Shown here piece after piece: positions 10,090 through 19,276 of a stretch of DNA of 64,000 bases. The stretch is taken from positions 558,001-622,000 of the forward strand of contig OZ223308.1 of NCBI GenBank assembly GCA_965140765.1. Reading direction: 5' to 3'. Below the pieces are notes generated by a model. That model made no database searches. It was not told the DNA's origin and was given only the letters and a program-made list of their open reading frames with translations. Position 1 is the stretch's first letter; each line of letters begins with the position of its first letter. A program made the position numbers and the translations under genes. This stretch comes from Sunxiuqinia sp963678245 (GTDB lineage Bacteria > Bacteroidota > Bacteroidia > Bacteroidales > Prolixibacteraceae).

Positions 10090-10527
10090 TCAATCCACGC
10101 GAATGTATTTTTCAATGTTACAGTTATTTTTATCGTAATTTTCAATGCCGCCAAACGGAAAAATTTGATACAGCGTATCCCCTTTTATTTCAAGAAGTTG
10201 TTGAACTTCTCTTCCCCGAAAGGATGCAACACTGTGATATTGAATTTTTTCGCTGTAAACATTTTTTTTCAAATCATAGGTTCCTCCTCCAAAAGAATGC
10301 TGCAGTTGATTCCCCTGAAAACTACTGCCAACAAACATAAAATATTCATCCGACCAAGTTTTAAGCTGTCCGCCATTTGCTTCATCCAAAATAGCCACCT
10401 TGCTTTTTCCATTTCTAACTAAATCCTGGCTAACGAGTTTCCAGGTTCCGTTTAATTTTGATTTACTGCCTGAAAAACTAAAAAGAGTAAAAACGACTGC
10501 TAATAAAATGAGTGAATTAAGTTTCAT
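10090..10527 (-). CDS. Secreted lipocalin-like protein
   Basis: Protein of 145 aa with a signal peptide (MKLNSLILLAVVFTLFSFSG) and a following LNGTWKLVSQ motif. This WxL-type opening is typical of small lipocalin-like beta-barrel proteins of Bacteroidota (DUF4488-like). The rest is beta-rich, with aromatic and glycine residues (FGGGTYDL, YQIFPFGG). A lipid or hydrophobic ligand is possible but not shown. It is a lone gene on the minus strand between sprA and the U32 gene, convergent with sprA. No partner in the neighbourhood suggests a pathway. The family assignment is moderate, the signal peptide is clear. Confidence 0.7.
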   Translation of the reverse strand: MKLNSLILLAVVFTLFSFSGSKSKLNGTWKLVSQDLVRNGKSKVAILDEANGGQLKTWSDEYFMFVGSSFQGNQLQHSFGGGTYDLKKNVYSEKIQYHSVASFRGREVQQLLEIKGDTLYQIFPFGGIENYDKNNCNIEKYIRVD

Positions 10528-10732
10528 AATAAAATTGATTTAGGTTACTATTAGGATAGTTCTAAAACTACAATTTATTTCCTTATGTACATGACAAAAT
10601 ATTAAATATTTTTATTTTACAGTTTATTGATCGTAACGGGCTCCAAGTTCATCCTCTACCTGAAAACAGGAAACAAGTCTTGAAAATTCGATCGCCTGTT
10701 TAACCTCTCCTTCTTCAGAAGCTAATTTTTAG

Positions 10733-10740
10733 TACTTTTG
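10733..10740 (+). promoter_or_regulatory. -7 element of the U32 gene
   Basis: TACTTTTG matches TAnnTTTG and lies 22 nt before the preferred ATG at 10763. No good TTG box is seen at the usual upstream distance, so this is a half-supported promoter. Confidence 0.45.
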
Positions 10741-10762
10741 CCCCATTAATTTGAATGCCGAA

Positions 10763-12022
10763 ATGGAAAGAAGAGATATCGAAATTATGGCTCCGGTTGG
10801 TTCTTACGAATCGCTGGCAGCTGCTATTCAAGGTGGAGCAGGATCGGTTTATTTTGGAGTTGAGCAGCTCAACATGCGTGCCCGCTCGTCAAACAACTTC
10901 ACGCTCGACGATTTAAAAAAGATTGCAGAAAAAGCATCAGCCCACGGGGTAAAAACTTACCTCACTGTCAATACCATCATTTTTGATAATGAGCTGGACA
11001 AATTACATGAGGTGATTGATGCCGCGAAAGCTGCCGGTATTTCGGCTATTATTGCCAGTGATATTTCGGCTATCGCCTACGCCCGTAGCATCGATGTAGA
11101 GGTTCATATTTCGACTCAGGTAAATATTACCAATATTGAAGCGGTAAAGTTCTACGCCCAATTTGCCGACGTAATGGTTCTGGCCCGTGAAATGAACATG
11201 GGTCGCGTTTGGGAAATCAGCAAGCAAATTCAAGAGCAAAATATAACAGGCCCGAAAGGCAAACTAATTCAACTCGAAATGTTTGTGCACGGAGCCTTGT
11301 GCATGGCCGTATCGGGCAAGTGCTACCTAAGTTTGCACGAAATGAACTCGTCAGCCAATCGGGGAAGCTGCATGCAAACCTGTCGTCGTTCCTATACGGT
11401 TATCGATAACGAAACGAAAGCTGAACTGGATATCGACAACGAATACATCATGTCGCCCAAAGATTTAAAAACCATTCACTTTTTAAATAAAGTGCTTGAT
11501 TCGGGGGTCACAGTCCTTAAAATTGAAGGAAGAGCACGTTCTCCCGAATATGTAAAAACGGTCGTTGAATGCTATCGCGAAGCAGCCGATGCCCATTTTA
11601 ATGGTGATTTCACCGATAAAAAAATAGCAGCTTGGGACGAACGATTGAAAACAGTTTTCAATCGCGGTTTTTGGGATGGCTACTACCTTGGACAGCGTTT
11701 GGGCGAATGGAGCAAAAACTACGGTTCGGTTGCTACCAAAAGGAAGCTATACATTGGAAAAGGAATGAACTACTTTGGTAAAATCGGAGTAGCCGAATTT
11801 AAAATGGAAACCGGCAAACTTCAGGTAGGTGACAAAATATTGATTACCGGACCAACAACCGGAGTGGTGGAAGCCGAGGTAGACGAAATACGTGTCAATC
11901 TGAAACCGGTGGATGAAACCCAAAAAGGGGAGCGCTTCTCCATCAAGCTCGATCAAACCATTCGTCGATCTGATAAATTGTATAAAATTGTGAATTCCGA
12001 CGAGGTGCATCAGCGGAAATAA
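10763..12022 (+). CDS. U32 peptidase-family protein (TrhP/YegQ-like)
   Basis: Member of the collagenase-like U32 family. Characterised relatives of this type (TrhP/YegQ, RlhA) work in prephenate-dependent hydroxylation of tRNA uridine-34 or rRNA, not proteolysis, so RNA modification is the more likely role. Visible landmarks are IMAPVGSYESLAAAIQGGA at the N-terminus, DVEVHISTQVNITN around 115, the U32 signature region LEMFVHGALCMAVSGKCYLS with a nearby cysteine group in NRGSCMQTCRR (candidate Fe-S ligands), and VLKIEGRARSPEYV around 250. The C-terminal beta-barrel extension (about 330-419) is retained. A TTG at 10751 would add four residues; ATG at 10763 is preferred. Monocistronic. Confidence 0.88.
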   Translation: MERRDIEIMAPVGSYESLAAAIQGGAGSVYFGVEQLNMRARSSNNFTLDDLKKIAEKASAHGVKTYLTVNTIIFDNELDKLHEVIDAAKAAGISAIIASDISAIAYARSIDVEVHISTQVNITNIEAVKFYAQFADVMVLAREMNMGRVWEISKQIQEQNITGPKGKLIQLEMFVHGALCMAVSGKCYLSLHEMNSSANRGSCMQTCRRSYTVIDNETKAELDIDNEYIMSPKDLKTIHFLNKVLDSGVTVLKIEGRARSPEYVKTVVECYREAADAHFNGDFTDKKIAAWDERLKTVFNRGFWDGYYLGQRLGEWSKNYGSVATKRKLYIGKGMNYFGKIGVAEFKMETGKLQVGDKILITGPTTGVVEAEVDEIRVNLKPVDETQKGERFSIKLDQTIRRSDKLYKIVNSDEVHQRK

Positions 12023-12112
12023 AAGACATCAAGCAGGAAATTAAGAATGCATCGTTAATAAATCATTCTAAATTCAAGTTCAATATATTTAGCAGTAGCT
12101 TGACTTTCTTCT

Positions 12113-12120
12113 TATTTTTG
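12113..12120 (+). promoter_or_regulatory. -7 element of the DUF3352-like gene
   Basis: TATTTTTG fits TAnnTTTG. Transcription would start near 12127, which excludes the upstream TTG at 12100 as start and supports the ATG at 12136. Confidence 0.45.
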
Positions 12121-12135
12121 ATAAAAATTCAACTT

Positions 12136-14889
12136 ATGCGCAAGCTAATACTTCCTCTTGTACTCGTTTCGATTGTGATTGCCGGAGTTACCTTCTTTTT
12201 CTTTGCCGGACAAACCCAAGGCTACTCTGAGAATTCGGCTTTTCGGGCAATTCCCGTAAAAACTCCCCTCTTCATTGAAGTGCCGGAATTGGAGTCACTT
12301 CTCGACGAGAGCGACAACCAGAATCCATTGGTTAACGAACTAAAACAAATCAAGGATCTGGATTCCTTTTTTAAGGACATTCGGGACCTGAAGGAGCAGC
12401 TGAAAGGGCATGAGCTATTACGAAAGGTTATTGCCGACAAAACAGTTTTAGTCGCTTTTAATCCCGAGGGTAAAGATAACATCGGATGCCTTTTTGCGAC
12501 CAGTTTAGACAACCGAAAAGAAAGATCTGCGTTGATTGACTATTTCAGTTCACTGGCAACCAACAATGAAATTAAACTGGGCTCCAGAAAATACGATAAT
12601 ACAGATATTTATCAGTTAAAATCAGGCAACTCTCAGTTCAGCATTGCTTTTAAAGAAGGTATTTTGCTGTTCAGTCGTTATCCGCTTTTTATTGATGAGG
12701 CTATCCGTCAAATCTCAGCTGAAAACTTAACGGGCAACCAACAACTTACCGAGCTGCACAAAACTGCTGGCAGCGGCTCGGAGTTCAACATTTACGTTCA
12801 GCACAATCATTTTCCCAGCTTTATTTCAAAAGCTGTTCCACGCGATTTCCGCAAACAAATAAAGTTACTGGGTAACTTGTCTGACTGGACTGAACTAGAT
12901 GTGAACATCAAAAAGTCGGAATTATTGCTGAACGGATTCAGCTTCTCCAACGATTCAAACAACAACTACTTCAATATTTTCCGCAGGCAAAAAGCGGAGC
13001 GGGTTACTGTTCCCGAAGTGCTTTCGGCCAACACCAGCTTGTTTCTCAATTTGTCCATCGAGAAGCTGGAACGATTCAATACTGACTATGAGGAGTACCT
13101 AAAAAAGCTGGGAATGTACTACTCCCGGGAAACTGAACTTTCGAAAATTCAGCGATACAGCAAAGTACCTTTTACAAAGGTATTTCAGGAAATTGCAAAA
13201 AATGAATTTGCTGTGGCCTTTGGTACCATTACTCAAAACAATCCAACGAAAAATCGCTTTTTTATTGCCAAAATGAAAGGGCAGTCGGTTGCCCGCGAAA
13301 AATTATTACCAGTACTTGAAAACTATGCTAAAGCGCAAAAAACAACGCTTGAAGCAATGCGATCCGACTATCAAATTCAAAATGACCGCTCGTTCTCCAT
13401 CTATCAATTTCCGTTTAAAAAATTGCCTGAATTATTATTTGGCCAAGCTTTTTCAGGTATCGAAAGTAACTTCATGTGCTTTTACGACAACTATCTGATT
13501 TTTGCGGACAACGCTACGGCACTGAAGAATTACATCCACGATCTCGTGCTTTCTGAAACCTTGGAAAATGATACTCAATTTCAAGATTTTAATAGTCAGT
13601 TAACGAGTAGATCGAGCATTTATTTCTACCTGAATTTTTCAAAAGCATTCTATTTAAGTAACTATTATCTAGATGAAGACATCTCAAAATCAATCGGGGA
13701 ACATGAACTTTCCATTCGGAAATTTCAGGCTCTGGGATGGCAAATTTCACCGAGCAACGAGCAATTTTTAAATAGTGTTTATCTGAAATTTGATCCGGTT
13801 TTGAAAGAAGAACCTCAAACGGTTTGGCAAAGTAAGCTGGACTCTACAGTTGCGATCAAGCCACAGCTGGTGATCAACCACAACGACAAAGCCAACAAAG
13901 AAGTTATCATTCAGGATAACAAGAACAACCTTTACCTGATTAATAAAGAAGGGGTGAACCTTTGGAAAGTGAAACTCCCCGGTCAAATTATGGGCAAAAT
14001 TTACCAGATTGACTATTACAAAAATGGAAAACTGCAATACCTGTTCAACACCAAGAACCACCTCCATTTAATTGACCGCGAAGGAAATAATGTTGCTCGC
14101 TACCCAATCAATTTGCGAGCCCCGGCAACCAATGGATTGGCTGTTTTCGACTACGATAATAACCGCAAATATCGTTTTTTCATTGCCTGCGAAAATAAAG
14201 AAGTTTATGCCTACGACAACGAAGGTAACCTCGTTCGTGGCTGGGATTTTAAAGGTACTGACGGGAAGGTGACTTCTCCGGTAAAACATTTCCGTGTAGC
14301 CGGAAAAGATTACATCGTTTGTGCCGATCAGTATAAAACCTACATTCTTGACCGAAGAGGAAATACACGTGTGAGCACCAAGGCCGGTTTTGAGCATTCT
14401 GACAATGAATTTTACCTGGTAACCGGTAAGCAGCAAGCGATTGCTTCAACTGATGTGAATGGTGTTGTTCATTTACAATACTTTAACGGCCATGAAGAAA
14501 CTGTAAAAACAACCAGCTTGAGTAAAAACCATTTTTTTGAAGCCGAAGACATAAATGCGGACGGAAAATCTGATTTTGTACTCGCTGACGAAAAACAACT
14601 GATTGCATTTACTGATAGGGGAAAGCAGATTTTTGAGCGAGAGTTTGACAGTCCGATCACCAGCAAACCCAACAGCTACATGTTTTCAAACAATGACCGG
14701 AAAATTGGTGTTGTTTGTGGAGCTGAAAACCGGGTATATTTAATCAATTCTGATGGTTCTGTTTATGACGGGTTTCCACTGCATGGAAACACTGACTTTA
14801 CCATTGGCTTTTTTAACCATTCAAATCCATTTTTCAACTTGGTAGTTGGTAATGAAGACAATAGTTTTTACAACTATCAGGTGGAATAG
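12136..14889 (+). CDS. DUF3352-like envelope protein with C-terminal propeller-like repeats
   Basis: Protein of 917 aa anchored by one N-terminal hydrophobic segment (RKLILPLVLVSIVIAGVTFFFF). The first about 580 residues are DUF3352-like: alternating short strands with FIEVPELESLL, EFNIYVQHNHF and SSIYFYLNFSKAF. From about residue 590 on, the sequence becomes a series of blocks resembling PQQ or WD-type beta-propeller blades (NLYLINKEGVNLWKVKLPG, HLHLIDREGNNVARYPI, VYAYDNEGNLVRGWDFKG, VYLINSDGSVYDGFPLHG), with one acidic loop DINADGKSDFVLAD like an FG-GAP/calcium loop. Function is unknown; a periplasmic or surface scaffold role is inference. It converges on lplA with a 1-nt gap. Confidence 0.75.
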   Translation: MRKLILPLVLVSIVIAGVTFFFFAGQTQGYSENSAFRAIPVKTPLFIEVPELESLLDESDNQNPLVNELKQIKDLDSFFKDIRDLKEQLKGHELLRKVIADKTVLVAFNPEGKDNIGCLFATSLDNRKERSALIDYFSSLATNNEIKLGSRKYDNTDIYQLKSGNSQFSIAFKEGILLFSRYPLFIDEAIRQISAENLTGNQQLTELHKTAGSGSEFNIYVQHNHFPSFISKAVPRDFRKQIKLLGNLSDWTELDVNIKKSELLLNGFSFSNDSNNNYFNIFRRQKAERVTVPEVLSANTSLFLNLSIEKLERFNTDYEEYLKKLGMYYSRETELSKIQRYSKVPFTKVFQEIAKNEFAVAFGTITQNNPTKNRFFIAKMKGQSVAREKLLPVLENYAKAQKTTLEAMRSDYQIQNDRSFSIYQFPFKKLPELLFGQAFSGIESNFMCFYDNYLIFADNATALKNYIHDLVLSETLENDTQFQDFNSQLTSRSSIYFYLNFSKAFYLSNYYLDEDISKSIGEHELSIRKFQALGWQISPSNEQFLNSVYLKFDPVLKEEPQTVWQSKLDSTVAIKPQLVINHNDKANKEVIIQDNKNNLYLINKEGVNLWKVKLPGQIMGKIYQIDYYKNGKLQYLFNTKNHLHLIDREGNNVARYPINLRAPATNGLAVFDYDNNRKYRFFIACENKEVYAYDNEGNLVRGWDFKGTDGKVTSPVKHFRVAGKDYIVCADQYKTYILDRRGNTRVSTKAGFEHSDNEFYLVTGKQQAIASTDVNGVVHLQYFNGHEETVKTTSLSKNHFFEAEDINADGKSDFVLADEKQLIAFTDRGKQIFEREFDSPITSKPNSYMFSNNDRKIGVVCGAENRVYLINSDGSVYDGFPLHGNTDFTIGFFNHSNPFFNLVVGNEDNSFYNYQVE

Positions 14890-14890
14890 T

Positions 14891-15871
14891 CTATACCAGA
14901 ACAGTCAATAATTTTTCAACGGAAATTGGTTTGATAGCAATCTCAATTCTTCTTAGTTTCTGCTCTAGTTCTTCATAATCGTGACGAGCATTCAACAGCG
15001 AATTTGTTAGCAAAATAGCCTGTTCATTGGAAATCTTACCGAAAAGATCAATTGTGTGTATGACACCTTTAACCACCTCCAGTGTGAACTGGATGGAATT
15101 GCCTTCCAGATCATCAATCCGGTTACTGTATTTGTATTTTGGAGAATAGCCATAAATCCAGTCCCAGCTTGCATATTTCTCCTCCCTCAACTTTTGAATT
15201 TTTTCAATATCATCCTCCGAAAATTGAAAAACCTTCGGTTCCGGATAACTGGTCCGAATGCCTTCAAAAATAAAGTCAGAGAAATCATTCACACTCATCT
15301 CTCGATCCAGGTAATTCGCAATGTTTGTTACCTCGCTTCGATTCGACTGCACTGCCTTATCCTCGAAACGCGATAGATCAACTTTCAACGCGTTTTTCAA
15401 CTTACCTAATTCACTATTATACAGCAAAGTTCCGTGATGAAGTACCCGTTTCTTAAAAACATGCTCAGCATTGCCCGATATCTTTTTCCCATCCAGCATC
15501 AAGTCGTTGCGGCCAGTGGTATAGGCATCCAATCCCAACCTCTTCAGCACCTCAACAATAGGCTGCGTAAACACCTTGAAATTAACTTGATCAATTCGCT
15601 CAACCGTTTTTATAAATGTGAAATTCAAATTTCCGGGATCGTGAAATACCGTGCCCCCACCCGATAGTCGCCGGGCTATTTTTATTCCATTTTCGGCCAC
15701 ATAACGATGATTAATTTCGGCAAGTGCATTTTGGTGTTTCCCAACTACAATGGAACTTTCACCCTGCCAAAGCATGAAAACATCTTCGTCGAAATTCTTC
15801 AGCAAATATTCTTCGGCTGCCAAATGAAAATATGGATCCAGCCCTTTTTGTTGAATGCAGAGTACAGTCAT
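14891..15871 (-). CDS. lplA: Lipoate-protein ligase A
   Basis: Attaches free lipoic acid (via lipoyl-AMP) to E2 and GcvH lipoyl domains. The 326-aa protein has the biotin/lipoate ligase fold: LAAEEYLLKNF at the N-terminus, the lipoate-binding RRLSGGGTVFHDPGNLNFTF around 68-87, the conserved DLMLDGKKISGNAEH (catalytic lysine in GKKISG) around 123, and HHGTLLYNSELGKL around 144. Residues from about 245 form the C-terminal accessory domain. It starts 15 nt downstream of the TonB receptor on the same strand and may be transcribed from that receptor's promoter. Confidence 0.92.
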   Translation of the reverse strand: MTVLCIQQKGLDPYFHLAAEEYLLKNFDEDVFMLWQGESSIVVGKHQNALAEINHRYVAENGIKIARRLSGGGTVFHDPGNLNFTFIKTVERIDQVNFKVFTQPIVEVLKRLGLDAYTTGRNDLMLDGKKISGNAEHVFKKRVLHHGTLLYNSELGKLKNALKVDLSRFEDKAVQSNRSEVTNIANYLDREMSVNDFSDFIFEGIRTSYPEPKVFQFSEDDIEKIQKLREEKYASWDWIYGYSPKYKYSNRIDDLEGNSIQFTLEVVKGVIHTIDLFGKISNEQAILLTNSLLNARHDYEELEQKLRRIEIAIKPISVEKLLTVLV

Positions 15872-15886
15872 AGATCACAAAAGTAA

Positions 15887-18292
15887 TTAAAACTCCAGAA
15901 TGATCCCGATGGTAGGAAGCGTTGTTCCCGAAGTATTCTCAACCCGATCGAGCACATACCGGGATCCTCCGTCGGTAGTCACATAGTTGCCACTTTCATT
16001 CTGCTGCCGAACCAGAATGTCCTGATCTTCATTTTGGAAATTGTAAAAATTCTGAATATCAATGTAGAACTTCGCTGTGATCTTATCCAAATAGTAAGCT
16101 TTATCAATCCGCAAATCTAATTGATGAAAGGCATCAAATCGTTTGGTATTCCACTGGTCGGTATCCAAATACGGGCCATTATTTACATTCCAGGCCTCAA
16201 CCAAAGCCGACTTGTCCAAATCGTAAGGCGTATAAGGTAAACCACCAACAAACCGCCAGCGAGCTCCCACACGCCAATTGCGCTTTAACTTTTTGGTCGA
16301 AGTAAGCACCAGCAAGTGTCGGCTATCCCAGCTCGACACAATGTAGTTGTTATTTTTATCCTGAAATTCGCTCCGCACCCAGGTATAAGACAAATTCAAG
16401 TTGAATTTATTTGGTGAAGCGATTCGTGTTTGTAACTCAATACCGTAGGCACGCCCCTCCGAAATTGATCGGACCTCTTCGTTTCCAATCACTCCAAAAT
16501 CAGCACCCAGATTAGCCAAGCTTACCGACTCATTAACCGAAAACGGGTAGTCACTGTATTTTTTATAAAACGCCTCCCCCGAAAAAACAACATTTTGCTG
16601 TGGCTGAAACTCAATACCGGCTATCAAATGGTCAGCCTGAATATATTTTAAATCGTTCTCCTTATTCACCAGTACGCCATTTTCTTTATAACCTAGTGCA
16701 GTGTATGGTGGTAGCTGGAAGTAACGACCGGTATTAAAATTCAAGCTCCATTTTGGCGATAGCTGATACGAAGCTGAGAGTCGCGGCGAAAGCTGGTCAA
16801 AAGGCGACTGCATACTCGAAGAATAGTTGTTGGCATCAAGCCGGATACCCAACGAAAGGGTCAATCTTTCATCCAGAATTTTATTGCTAGCCTGCCCAAA
16901 TAAGCCCCATTTCACCAAGTTCAAATCGGTATCAAAATTAACATCCAAAATGCCATCAGAATAATACCGTCTTTGTCGAGTTGAATTGGTGTAGGTCACA
17001 AAATCAGCATTCGCGCCATAGTTAATCTTGACATTGCCAACCCGTGTTGAATTCTCATAGCGCAACTTATTTTCAATTTCTTCGGAAACGTAATCCAGCG
17101 TTTTGTTATCCTCCGAACTGTAATCGTTGTCCAAATATTTCACAGCCGAATTATTCAGGTGACTACGGCTAAAAACAATCGTTCGGAAACCATTCTCGCG
17201 ATAATGCTTATAAACGGCTCCCACTGTGTAACTCCATTGCTCGTTTTCAGGAATCGAAGCCAAAATATACCGTTGCTGGGCATCCGGATTTTCAAGATCC
17301 AGGTTTAAGTCGAACTTGTCAATTGCTCCTAGTCCAATAAACGAAATCTCGTTCTTCCGATCGAGCTTTGTTTTTACTTTAAACTGAAAATCATTAAAAG
17401 TGGGTAAAAAAGGCAATTCGAAAAGGCTAAACAAGAATTGTAAATACGAACGACGGGCTGAAAATATATAAGTCGTTTTTTCTCCAATTGGTCCATCGAA
17501 GGTTCCGGTAACTTCTGAAGCTCCAACTGAAAATTGCGCCCGTAATTTATCGGTATTTCCATCAACCTGATAAAACTCAAATACCCCACTTAGAGCGTTC
17601 CCCCGATCGGCCGGGAAAGCTCCCGAATAGTAGTTGACCTCACGTAACAAATCAGCATTGATGATCCCAACCGGGCCACCGGATGCCCCCTGGGTAGCAA
17701 AGTGATTGATGTTAGGAACTTCAACCCCATCAAGAAAAAAACGACTTTCGGATGGACCACCGCCTCTGATAATAATATCGTTGCGAAACGAAGGAGTAGA
17801 TTGCACACCCGGAAACGACTGGATCACCTTGCTGATATCACGGTTGGCTCCAGGGCTGTTTTCAATTTCGGAAATACCAATGTTCCTTAACGATAGCGGA
17901 CTTTCCTCTGTCTTTCGAAAAAGCGAAGCTGAAACAGTTACTTCACTCAGCTCAGTATTGCTTTTTTCAAGTGCGATATCTAAATCAACCGCCTTTGAAT
18001 TGCTAACCTCTATTTCGGGAGAAATCGTATTTTCATACCCCACAAACGACACTTCCAACCGGACGAATCCTGGCTTCAAGCCGGTAATATGATAGGTTCC
18101 ATCCTCGTTGGAAACCGTTCCAATTGTTGTTCCCGCAACCACCACATTAACAAAGGGTAATCCTTCGTTACTATCGGCATCATAAATACGCCCATGAACT
18201 ACAGCCCGCTGTGCAAATACTCCATTCCCAATGAAAAGCAATATTAATATGAGGATATAGAAAACTTTATTTCTGATCGGTTTTTGAATCAT
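15887..18292 (-). CDS. TonB-dependent receptor with carboxypeptidase-like N-domain
   Basis: Outer-membrane gated transporter, 801 aa. In order: signal peptide (about 1-27, ending GVFAQ), a carboxypeptidase regulatory-like beta-sandwich (about 30-112, VVHGRIYDADSNEGLPFVNVVV), the plug domain (about 118-240, including DISKVIQSFPGVQSTPSFRN and IIIRGGGPSESRFFLDGVEVP), and the beta-barrel ending TLPTIGIILEF with terminal Phe. There is no adjacent SusD-like gene, so it is not a classic polysaccharide-uptake pair. The substrate is not evident. The downstream lplA (15-nt gap) could hint at a cofactor link, but that is speculation. A good promoter lies at 18356-18387. Confidence 0.88.
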   Translation of the reverse strand: MIQKPIRNKVFYILILILLFIGNGVFAQRAVVHGRIYDADSNEGLPFVNVVVAGTTIGTVSNEDGTYHITGLKPGFVRLEVSFVGYENTISPEIEVSNSKAVDLDIALEKSNTELSEVTVSASLFRKTEESPLSLRNIGISEIENSPGANRDISKVIQSFPGVQSTPSFRNDIIIRGGGPSESRFFLDGVEVPNINHFATQGASGGPVGIINADLLREVNYYSGAFPADRGNALSGVFEFYQVDGNTDKLRAQFSVGASEVTGTFDGPIGEKTTYIFSARRSYLQFLFSLFELPFLPTFNDFQFKVKTKLDRKNEISFIGLGAIDKFDLNLDLENPDAQQRYILASIPENEQWSYTVGAVYKHYRENGFRTIVFSRSHLNNSAVKYLDNDYSSEDNKTLDYVSEEIENKLRYENSTRVGNVKINYGANADFVTYTNSTRQRRYYSDGILDVNFDTDLNLVKWGLFGQASNKILDERLTLSLGIRLDANNYSSSMQSPFDQLSPRLSASYQLSPKWSLNFNTGRYFQLPPYTALGYKENGVLVNKENDLKYIQADHLIAGIEFQPQQNVVFSGEAFYKKYSDYPFSVNESVSLANLGADFGVIGNEEVRSISEGRAYGIELQTRIASPNKFNLNLSYTWVRSEFQDKNNNYIVSSWDSRHLLVLTSTKKLKRNWRVGARWRFVGGLPYTPYDLDKSALVEAWNVNNGPYLDTDQWNTKRFDAFHQLDLRIDKAYYLDKITAKFYIDIQNFYNFQNEDQDILVRQQNESGNYVTTDGGSRYVLDRVENTSGTTLPTIGIILEF

Positions 18293-18355
18293 TATCTTTG
18301 ATGTTTCAGTTTTTATTCAGCAGAATCTGTTGAAATGATCGCTGAATTAGTTAAA

Positions 18356-18387
18356 CAAAAATAACGAAAGCTTGTTCGATTGAACAA
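18356..18387 (-). promoter_or_regulatory. Promoter of the TonB receptor
   Basis: Reading on the minus strand: TTG (18387-18385), 21-nt spacer, TATTTTTG (18363-18356). Both boxes and the spacing fit the Bacteroidota consensus. The start site would be near 18349. Confidence 0.65.
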
Positions 18388-18414
18388 TGTTTTTAATAAA
18401 AGTAGCGCAGGAAT

Positions 18415-18870
18415 ATGCGAATTGTAATACAGCGGGTTTCCAAGGCCTCAGTCACCATCAATCAAGAAATAAAATCGACAATTGGATGCGGATTACTTCT
18501 GTTGTTGGGAATTGAAGATGACGACAATAGCGAAGACATAAATTATCTGGTGAAGAAAGTCAGTCAGTTGCGCATTTTTGATGACGAAGATGGGGTCATG
18601 AACAAGTCGCTGCTAGATGTAAACGGAGAAGCGTTGGTTGTGAGTCAGTTTACGCTGCATGCCAGCACCAAAAAAGGCAATCGACCATCCTACATTCGTG
18701 CTTCGAAACCGCACAGTGCTATTCCATTGTACGAGCAATTCGTAGATGCACTATCGGCAACTCTTCAACAAGAAGTGAAAACCGGTGAGTTTGGGGCCGA
18801 TATGAAAGTAGCCTTGCTCAACGATGGTCCGGTAACCATAATCATCGACTCAAAAAACAAGCAATTTTAA
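18415..18870 (+). CDS. dtd: D-aminoacyl-tRNA deacylase
   Basis: Hydrolyses D-amino acids (and mischarged glycine) from tRNA. The 151-aa protein starts MRIVIQRVSKASVTI and shows the defining active-site motifs: LVVSQFTLHAST (SQFTL, around 78-89), NRPSYIRASKP (around 94), and NDGPVTIIID near the C-terminus, which carries the cross-subunit GP motif. Length is standard. First gene of a run dtd - MazG-like - deoC on the plus strand, divergent from the TonB receptor. Confidence 0.95.
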   Translation: MRIVIQRVSKASVTINQEIKSTIGCGLLLLLGIEDDDNSEDINYLVKKVSQLRIFDDEDGVMNKSLLDVNGEALVVSQFTLHASTKKGNRPSYIRASKPHSAIPLYEQFVDALSATLQQEVKTGEFGADMKVALLNDGPVTIIIDSKNKQF

Positions 18871-18910
18871 CAATAAAATGCAGCTGGCGTTTGTTTCTAA
18901 TGTATGATCA

Positions 18911-19270
18911 ATGATAACTAACATGAGCATAAAACCCGAAGCCATAAGTTTACCTGTAGCTCAGGAAATGGTTGACCAATGGATTAAAACCATAGGCGTC
19001 CGTTACTTCAGCGAATTAACAAATATGGCCATTCTAACGGAAGAAGTTGGAGAATTAGCCCGTATTATGGCACGAAAATACGGCGACCAATCGTTTAAAA
19101 AGAGTGATGAAAAATATGAAATGGCTGATGAAATGGCCGATGTGTTGTGGGTTTTAATTTGCCTGGCCAATCAAACCGGAGTTGACCTAAACAAAGCATT
19201 CATAAACAACGTAGAAAAGAAAACAAAGCGGGATGAAAACCGCCATCAAAATAATCTGAAACTAAAATAG
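18911..19270 (+). CDS. MazG-like nucleotide pyrophosphohydrolase
   Basis: All-alpha NTP pyrophosphatase of the small MazG/dUTPase-like type (119 aa), expected to hydrolyse a (d)NTP to the monophosphate. The metal-binding pattern is visible: EEVGEL around residue 45 and DEMADVLW around 78, giving the ExxE...ExxD arrangement. The C-terminus is highly basic. A second ATG at 18923 is an equally possible start (MSIKPEAI). It lies 40 nt after dtd and 6 nt before deoC, so the three are probably co-transcribed; a house-cleaning role alongside nucleoside catabolism is plausible. Confidence 0.85.
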   Translation: MITNMSIKPEAISLPVAQEMVDQWIKTIGVRYFSELTNMAILTEEVGELARIMARKYGDQSFKKSDEKYEMADEMADVLWVLICLANQTGVDLNKAFINNVEKKTKRDENRHQNNLKLK

Positions 19271-19276
19271 TCTCCA

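Noticed and set aside
10077..10340. Plus-strand 87-codon frame opposite the lipocalin-like gene
   Set aside because: Antisense shadow; the minus-strand frame has a signal peptide and family-like motif.
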